From Hyaloperonospora brassicae (Eukaryota > Oomycota > Peronosporomycetes > Peronosporales > Peronosporaceae), in assembly GCA_947650285.1 (NCBI GenBank), contig CANTFL010000946.1, positions 1 to 12,867 of the forward strand: a stretch of DNA of 12,867 bases, read 5' to 3'. The notes below the pieces were generated by a model, which made no database searches, was not told the origin of the DNA, and worked only from the letters and a program-made list of their open reading frames with translations. Positions 7,720 to 12,867 of this stretch are shown here, one piece after another (the first letter of the stretch is position 1; each line of letters begins with the position of its first letter). The position numbers were made by a program, and so were the translations under genes.

Positions 7720-8240
7720 CGAGCATGGAAGATTTACTCCGGGTGAGGCGATGCAAGAAGGATCTGTAGTCCAGATTTTCCCTTCCGGCATAGGTTATGT
7801 GGTTCATTCTTGCGAACATGTCACTATAAGAGTATCATAGAACGTCTGGCGCTGGGGATTCTCAAGGCCGAAGGCACCAAACGAAACTGCAATACTGCAT
7901 TTCCACTCGATCGACTCGCACGTGATAGATTATATTGATGATCGGCGATCGAATCGGTTACATTCGGATCGGCAAGAAAACTGTTACAGATGGTCTAGCT
8001 ACAGTCAAAACACGGCATCAACGTCTTGGCCATATTTGATGTCAACAAACAAAGGTGATGGTTGACTAAAGCCACGTCCAGGAGATGTGGTGTAAAGATC
8101 ATCAGCCGGTACGGTGTAATGCATGTCATATTGGAAAAGACTGGCGGACGCGCCGTAACAAGAAACAGGTTGATCGAAACACTGACATTATTTAGTAGAT
8201 ATGCGGCTATGGCAATTTCTAATAAGTATCACGGTACCAA
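7720..8240 (+). pseudogene. copia protease end and integrase zinc finger, decayed
   Basis: Frame 3 gives ATVKTRHQRLGHI, the copia pre-integrase motif, at about 8001-8036, then a stop at 8037, then CNACHIGKDWRTRRNKKQVD from 8115. The spacing is H-X4-H-X27-C-X2-C (H at 8016 and 8031, C at 8115 and 8124), as in integrase zinc domains. Upstream, GEAMQEGSVVQIFPSGIGYV (about 7750-7809) faintly resembles the post-protease segment of copia polyproteins. That part is weak. Confidence 0.75.
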
Positions 8241-8429
8241 ACTTTGATACTTCTCCTTCGTATAAACGAAGATTCTCGTTACTTGACAACCATCTGACTC
8301 ATAAAAAAAGTGCGTAGACGGTCTTCTCATGAACGACAAGTGTATTTTAGAACGAGAACGTCAGGCTGGTCGTGACAGACGGAGGAAGATTATTCATTGT
8401 CGCTTGGACATCATTGGCAAACACTCAAA

Positions 8430-8993
8430 CTTTCCTGTGATAAAAATAGTATACACAGATGAAGGGCAAACGTGTGTGAGAAATGGTGAGGATGCCTGAT
8501 ATATATCACGCGGAATGGAATACGTGGAAGTGGGACGGAAAAGTGATCGTATATAATGCCGGTGTAAAAACGACATGAGTCATTGAAAACGAAACAAAAT
8601 CGATACTGCGCGCAGTGGGCTAATCATAGAAATTATAAGTAGGCGCATTCAAAGATGACGTTTACTAAAGAAGAGCGTCTTAATCTACATCTCAACTGTA
8701 CACCGTATAAATACATGTCTCGTATCAAGCCGTGCATTTACCATATTCGAGTATTGGAGCATCTGCTTACGTGTTCGTGCCACATGACGCTGACCGGTCT
8801 GGGTGTAAGGGCAATACAAATAACCGTTTTTAGGGATAAGTACAGACAATGTGGGATGAATTTTTACAGTACACATAAAAATGCTCGCAAACAAGGTCTC
8901 TTGATGTCAAGATCGAGTGATCGATACTCGTCTAGGATCCTCATAGATGTAGCCAACATTTATATAGCTCGCACGTCGTCGTTTTTCTCTTGA
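8430..8993 (+). pseudogene. copia integrase core and C-terminal part, decayed
   Basis: Frame 1 holds FPVIKIVYTDEG (about 8431-8466), matching the second catalytic Asp region (LTDxGGEF) of copia integrase, then ISRGMEYVEVGRKSD (8503-8547), matching the YASRGIEH-type segment. In frame 3, from 8655, CTPYKYMSRIKPCIYHIRV matches the conserved TPYE..G.KP.v.hiRvFG segment near the end of integrase, and NFYSTHKNARK matches the following KVYFP-type strand. First catalytic Asp and catalytic Glu were not located. Confidence 0.75.
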
Positions 8994-9840
8994 TAATGAG
9001 AGTCGCGATAGTCCAGATACAATTTATCGTAAACACTTCAACCATCTGCGACAATGGTAGAAGACCATGCAGAGAATGGTCGGCGCATCGGTACTTAATG
9101 ATGTAACTATTGTTATAGTTATTGCAAATGTTAGCTGTATCCATAATTGTTCCTTTATCTGAGCGGAAAAGAATGACGGGGATACATGCGGATGCGGCGA
9201 GCAATAAACTTATGAGTGAGCGTGCGTCTAGTTGTGGAGATCTCGTATACAGTGATAGCATACCTGCTCACGTCGAGCGTAATGATTCAGGTCAATTAAT
9301 TTACAGGACTTTTGATTGTGGCTGAAAGTGATGAAATGATGTCTATTCGAACCCCCTCTTTATCAACTCAGCCTTCCAATCACATCGAAATTTGATCGAG
9401 AAGTAGCGTTAATCAGGAGCGTCACATTGATGACACAATTGCAGATATGGAACATCGACAGTAGCGGAAGTACATCCGAAGAAGCACATCAGTTGCGACA
9501 GTCTTAGAGAAGAGTCGGACCGATAAAAACTAGTCGATACATGGATCTTTTCGTGAATACGACGCATACAGGAGTACTGCACAATGATGGAAAGGCCATG
9601 CGTGTTAGTGACGCTAATTTACTCCGCATTTGTAGATGATCTGAATGCTAGAAGTCCACGTTTCAAAGGAAATGCTCTAGTATAAATAACTGGACTCAAA
9701 GACGATCGAGTAAGTACTTGTATAAATTTGTACAGCTCAGCTTCCACACTACACGAAGTCAAGCTAGACGATGTGAGTATAAAATATTGAAACTCGACCA
9801 GTACGTGTACATATTTCGATTCTAAACACGTCTCATGGCA
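8994..9840. other. No recognisable gene
   Basis: Presumably the integrase-RT linker of the decayed copia element, judged only from position. Short frames such as 9122-9325 on + show no motif I recognise, and stops are frequent in all frames. Confidence 0.5.
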
Positions 9841-10250
9841 TTCAGATGATGGCAATACCGGGGTGGACTTGCTAAAACCTTCCCTCCAATGGCTCTCGTG
9901 ACAAGGTTTCTACTAGCTATTCTTTCCGGGCGTGAAGCGCGGGCTCGGTGGTATGGAGACGTCGTGATATAGCCTACATATATACCACTAAAACGGTTTG
10001 AAATATTCGTGCTCCACTCATGGTGCATATACAGGCGTACAGATTATATCTATGGATTACGAAAGCGTTTTACGGGCTCCGCCAAGATAAGCGTGAATGG
10101 AATGACACATTTGATATATGGATGACAACATGCGGGTGTCAGATATGCGCAAGTGTACCGTAAAAATCTACGATACTGGTACGAATAGCACGCTCGTGCT
10201 GGTTCTGCTTTATGATGACCATATCCTGATTAATACGATGAGTAATGCTT
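9841..10250 (+). pseudogene. copia reverse transcriptase, decayed
   Basis: Three pieces in three frames: KTFPPMALVTRFLLAILSG (frame 1, about 9874-9930) matching the ETFAPVA..T.R.LLAIA block; KAFYGLRQDKREWNDTFD (frame 3, 10062-10115) matching the canonical K(S/A)xYGLKQAPRxWN block; and LVLVLLYDDHILIN (frame 2, about 10193-10234) matching LLLYVDDILI. The catalytic box reads YDDH (10211-10222) instead of YVDD, so the second Asp is replaced by His. The first-Asp block (FDV.TAFLYG) was not found. Confidence 0.88.
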
Positions 10251-10439
10251 GTGTATCTCGCGACATGCACACGTCCGAACTTGGCATGTGCGGTTGGTCA
10301 ACTCAGCCGATTGTGGCCGACTTACTAACGCAACATGAAGGCTGTCTAAATGGTGCCCTAAGCTACCAGCTGGGCCAATCAAACATGGTATCACATTCAC
10401 TTGCGTGGATCCGACCCAACAGCTCAAAATTGATGCAAA

Positions 10440-10870
10440 ACGGATCTGCGATATCGACTTGGCATCGGATAACACTGACCGAGATATTGCTAGAAGAGAT
10501 GCTATCATGATTTCTGATCATGCTACGTAACGGTCTTTGAAACGACAGCCAATGATTTCCTTGTCGACGGATGAGGCTGAACTTGTGGCAGCTTGTCAAA
10601 CAACAGTCGAAGCAGTCGGCGAGAAAGTATTATGTGTGAAGTACTGTCAGATATGCTGGTTGAGACGAGCAATTGTATTGATAGTCAATGTGCGTTGGTG
10701 AAGGCAACAAACACGACTACTTAAGTCGAATCGAGACGTCTAGGCAAGAAGACATTTTGTCCGTGAATCGTTCATTCGCAAGAGAAGTATCCTACAAAAG
10801 GTTACTAGCGTGGCAATCCCGCTCAAATGATTACAAACGTACTTACCAACAGACGTCTAGGGCGTTCATC
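10440..10870 (+). pseudogene. copia RNase H domain, decayed
   Basis: Frame 1 holds DLASDNTDRDIARRDAIMIS (10456 on), a stop at 10528, then KRQPMISLSTDEAELVAACQ (from 10540), the signature SKRQPTxxLSTxEAEyxAA of copia RNase H with its catalytic Glu, and later a stop at 10741 followed by RHFVRESF (10750-10773), matching the HIDVRYHFIRE segment. Enough to place the 3' end of copia pol here; the remainder to about 10900 is unreadable. Confidence 0.88.
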
Positions 10871-11012
10871 CAGTATTATGGTCTGCAATCATAGATCGTG
10901 CGAGATGATGGTCTCGAGAAAGGTTAGTTACAGCCAGTACTCGGGTGACGATTCGCAAGCGATTAAACAGATAAAATAATAGATGATGATATTTGGGCAA
11001 TCGGTCCCTTTT
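10871..11012. other. Unassigned sequence before the second LTR
   Basis: AT-rich, no motif. Could be the copia 3' untranslated part. No purine tract is seen before 11013. Confidence 0.4.
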
Positions 11013-11094
11013 TGTAACGGTGTTACACGTCTGTTGATAACTGACACACGTGTGGTTTACATCGGGATGAGATCCCATTGAAAGTAATATTATA

Positions 11095-11165
11095 GGGGAA
11101 AATAAAAAACGCCTTATTTAATCACGAAAAAAATGCCCCAGATAATTGAAAACAAAAAATGCCTC
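11095..11165 (+). repeat. Left terminal inverted repeat of TIR element
   Basis: Imperfect inverted match to 12105-12178, with A/T-rich stretches and GCC(C)C blocks about every 28 bases. Confidence 0.85.
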
Positions 11166-11368
11166 ACGTCCTAGTAAACTAAAGTATTTGTGACTCACAT
11201 AAAACCACACGTCCTTAATCATTTTTGTGTTCCCATTAACGGCCGAAACCAACCGTGCCCTGTTTGGGAAGCCATGAAGAGGGTTCTGCCGCGGGTGTGC
11301 TGCACTTACAGCCACCAAATACAGGCGCAGACGCGAGAAATGAGGATGTAAACGCGTCTTGTGCTAAT

Positions 11369-11412
11369 GGCCGCGACCGATGATACGAAGACGTATATCA
11401 TCGGTCGCGGCC
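11369..11412. repeat. Perfect 17-bp-arm hairpin, GC-rich
   Basis: GGCCGCGACCGATGATA (11369-11385) is followed after 10 bases by its exact reverse complement (11396-11412). Inside the spacer TACG..CGTA can extend pairing. The 9-mer GTGCTAATG stands at 11361-11369 and again at 11430-11438, flanking the hairpin, which could be a small inserted foldback unit. Confidence 0.9.
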
Positions 11413-11435
11413 GTAAACACAGTCAGTCGGTGCTA

Positions 11436-11462
11436 ATGTTGTTGATGTTGTTGATGTTGTTG
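11436..11462 (+). repeat. ATGTTGTTG x3 minisatellite
   Basis: Three perfect 9-bp copies, followed by further CTG/TTG-rich sequence to about 11496. Confidence 0.85.
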
Positions 11463-11669
11463 CTGCTGGGGTTGCTGTAGGTGCTGCGGTTGCTGTTAAT
11501 GTTATTCTACATGTGGAATCGCATTTCCGCGCTCACCGGCGTTTATGCGTCGACATGGCCCATCGCCGTTCCACAGCGGACGACGTCGACGCTCGCCGAG
11601 TCCGTTCCGACGCCGGAGAAGTTTGAGTCGCAGTCAGACTCCGAGTCGCAGTCGGAGCTCAAGTCGTAG
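11436..11669 (+). pseudogene. GC3-rich ORF fragment inside TIR element
   Basis: Function unknown. In one frame from ATG 11436 the sequence reads a very hydrophobic Leu/Met leader encoded by ATGTTGTTG repeated three times, meets TAG at 11478-11480, and then runs open to the stop at 11667-11669; ATG 11499 is the next in-frame start. The second half (NRISALTGVYASTWPIAVPQ, then a Ser/Glu/Gln-rich tail with ESQSDSESQSELKS) uses mostly G/C-ending codons, unlike the AT-rich element ends, and resembles host-gene codon use of Phytophthora-type genomes. The leader plus short polar tail looks like a signal peptide or membrane anchor. It could be a host gene piece captured by the element. Chance ORF not excluded. 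Confidence 0.35.
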
Positions 11670-12104
11670 ACGCATTAGACGGATCAGCCGCAGATGGCGA
11701 TTCAGTCGCGTGTGGCAGAGGTAAAGACACGAGATGCAGTCGTTGCAGTGAATAGGGTCGCGTTCACAACGCCCGCAACACGCGCGTGCTGGTTCTCGAT
11801 TACGGACCGTGTACGTGTGCGTGTGTGTAGCCAGAAGATGACGAGTGTGGTGCTTCTCCTGCCGAGCTGCATTTTAGACCAATGACACGTTTTATTATAA
11901 CGAAGGCATTTGAGCAACATGTACTCTGTATTTCCAGCACCTATTGTGAGGGGAAAGAGTATGTTTGTCTTGCTCATACAAATTGGGTTGAGATCCATCA
12001 TAACCAGAACCAAAATTTGTATTGATGTGCTGTGCCTGCGTAAATTGAAGTGTGGCGGCATCATGATTCTCGACATTAAATACATTTAAGTATAATAGGA
12101 CATG
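11670..12104. other. Interior of TIR element, no gene recognised
   Basis: A GC-rich part with a GT-rich tract (about 11810-11829) grades into AT-rich sequence. Minus-strand frames 12085-11702 and 12110-11895 are open, but neither shows a domain I know and each overlaps the other. Confidence 0.5.
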
Positions 12105-12178
12105 GGGCATTTTTTATTTTACGATTATCTGGGGTATTTTTTATTTTCGTGATAAAATGGGGCATCATTTATTCTCCC
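12105..12178 (-). repeat. Right terminal inverted repeat with 28-bp subrepeats
   Basis: On + it consists of three head-to-tail units starting TGGGGCATTTTTTATTTT, TGGGGTATTTTTTATTTT and TGGGGCATCATTTATTCT, 27-28 bp apart. Such repeats at TIR ends often serve as transposase-binding sites. Confidence 0.8.
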
Positions 12179-12490
12179 AATATAATAACATCATTAGCTG
12201 TTGGGGCTGACGCGTGTTAGACGCCAGAAACAAGATCTTTTAAAACGTACTAATTTGAGCATTAGCGTCTGGATTAGGTACGATAGGTTACTGTGCCTTC
12301 CCGCATTGAATCAATTGAAGTTTAGTTGTCCTGTTGAAACTTTAGAGGCACGTGCCTTCTTAAGGCGTCTTAGGTCGTAAGAGATTCAAGTCTTGTTAAG
12401 ACATAGACTCCTTAGATCACTGTGCAGCCAATTTACTGAATCGTTTGGTCCCTTGAACAAGGATCCTAAGATTTGATCTCGTTGACTAGA

Positions 12491-12867
12491 GACACGACGA
12501 CGTGGATATTGCGGACACCACGTACTCTAAGTTTCACATGCTGATTTGATTGTTCAAAGTATGTATCGTGGATTAGACTTGTATGCTTAATATGAAGGAT
12601 AGCTCAAACACATTGCAGTGTGAGTCTTGACTTCGCACGAGAAGCTTGACAACCGTCATCAGGATTCCCGCATCCGTCGGCGATCTATTTGCACACCTCC
12701 TCATTCGATATACAGTGGTTTGCGTGTTTTGGATCCCTCATTCATATCCATTTATCTCCTGTTGAACATCACATAGCTGTTGGCACGCTAGATGTTTGCC
12801 ATTGCACAATCAAAATTACGATTTGAGCGTCGCTATTTCGTGTAAATGCAGCTTGGCATCATGTAGA
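12491..12867. other. Unassigned sequence, no gene seen
   Basis: No open frame of note, no recognisable LTR end, PBS or domain. ACGTGG/CCACGT (12500-12523) could pair as a small hairpin. Confidence 0.5.

Larger units (their letters stand above)
7657..10900 (+). mobile_element. Decayed Ty1/copia retrotransposon, 3' two-thirds
   Basis: The order of recognisable patches (pre-integrase zinc finger, integrase, RT, RNase H) is the Ty1/copia order, all on +, with frame changes and stops between and inside them. No copia LTR, PBS or purine tract was found. The 5' part (gag, most of protease) is missing; since gypsy-1 ends at 7656, the likeliest reading is that gypsy-1 inserted into it and the rest lies left of the window. 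Far more decayed than gypsy-1, hence older. The 3' boundary is uncertain. Confidence 0.8.
11095..12178. mobile_element. 1084-bp TIR element, Mutator-like (non-autonomous)
   Basis: The ends are inverted repeats of about 70 bp. The left end begins GGGGAAAATAAAAAACGCC; the right end read backwards begins GGGAGAATAAATGATGCC, and both continue with ATCACGAAAA and CCCCAGATAAT. It is flanked by AATATTATA (11086-11094) and AATATAATA (12179-12187), a 9-bp duplication with one mismatch. The empty-site sequence is confirmed by the gypsy-1 LTR, which reads AATGTTAGA followed by ACAC where this one reads AATATTATA followed by ACAT. Long TIRs and a 8-10-bp duplication are typical of Mutator-like elements. 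No transposase is recognisable inside. Confidence 0.82.
11013..12490 (+). repeat. Second gypsy-family LTR, split by an insertion
   Basis: The left piece (11013-11094) begins TGTAACGGTGTTACACGTC and parallels 7122-7208 (GTGTGGT.., GGGATGAGATCCC.., GAAAGTAAT..). The right piece starts at 12188 (ACATCATTAG, parallel to ACACAAGTAT) and includes AAGATCTTTTAA, CACGTGCCTTCTTAAGGCG, GTTTGGTCCCTTGAACAAGG and CTCGTTGACT, all in the same order as in the gypsy-1 LTR. Similarity ends near 12490, before the expected CTACA end. Solo or truncated LTR of a related but clearly diverged family; no PBS or internal region was seen on its right. Confidence 0.88.

Noticed and set aside
8685..9261. Minus-strand frames over the copia integrase tail
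   Set aside because: No motifs, and the + strand is explained by copia integrase.
10118..10510. 130-codon + frame as an intact gene
   Set aside because: Only its first third matches copia RT; RNase H runs in another frame across its 3' end, so it is a chance-open stretch in a pseudogene.
11118..11318. Minus-strand frame in the left part of the TIR element
   Set aside because: Partly encoded by the inverted repeat itself; AT-rich, no domain. Could be a transposase remnant but nothing supports that.
11810..11829. GT-rich tract as a regulatory Z-DNA site
   Set aside because: Short and imperfect; no supporting context.

Overview
The window looks like repeat-rich eukaryotic DNA, most probably from an oomycete (Peronosporales, Phytophthora or downy-mildew type). 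I base this on the wording of the Ty3/gypsy Gag-Pol remains (e.g. RVFSPPNQAYR in Gag, LTAVSTPSGMLW and MPQGLSNAPATFNR in RT, and a C-terminal chromodomain), on an LTR promoter that fits the oomycete Inr + FPR core promoter, and on the absence of any bacterial-style gene. No host housekeeping gene, rRNA or tRNA gene is visible. The species call is inference from memory of these families, not from a search.

Layout. (1) 1-7656: an almost complete Ty3/gypsy chromodomain retrotransposon (gypsy-1). The left LTR (1-493) lacks its first 40 bp at the window edge; the right LTR (7122-7656, 535 bp) is complete. In between are a PBS matching initiator Met-tRNA, degenerate gag, protease, RT, RNase H, integrase and chromodomain on +, a long reading frame on the minus strand (7013-5712), and a purine tract. 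(2) 7657 to about 10900: a heavily decayed Ty1/copia pol on +, recognisable only in patches (pre-integrase zinc finger, integrase, RT, RNase H). Gypsy-1 appears to have landed inside it, with its 5' part lying left of the window. (3) 11013-11094 plus 12188 to about 12490: a second, diverged LTR of a gypsy-1-related family, split by (4) 11095-12178, a 1084-bp element with about 70-bp terminal inverted repeats and 8-9-bp target duplication (Mutator-like), carrying a GC-rich ORF fragment and a 44-bp perfect hairpin. (5) 12490-12867: nothing recognisable.

The most notable point is a mismatch of decay. The two gypsy-1 LTRs differ by only 4 substitutions and 2 single-base indels over 493 bp, so the insertion looks young. 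Yet the sense gag-pol has about 18 in-frame stops and several frameshifts, and has lost the RNase H catalytic Glu and a chromodomain cage Trp. It was therefore probably already dead when copied, that is, mobilised in trans. In the same element the minus-strand frame is open for 433 codons with one stop, starts with a good Kozak context, and ends by overlapping the chromodomain-coding sequence tail to tail. That antisense gene is the best candidate here for something undescribed.
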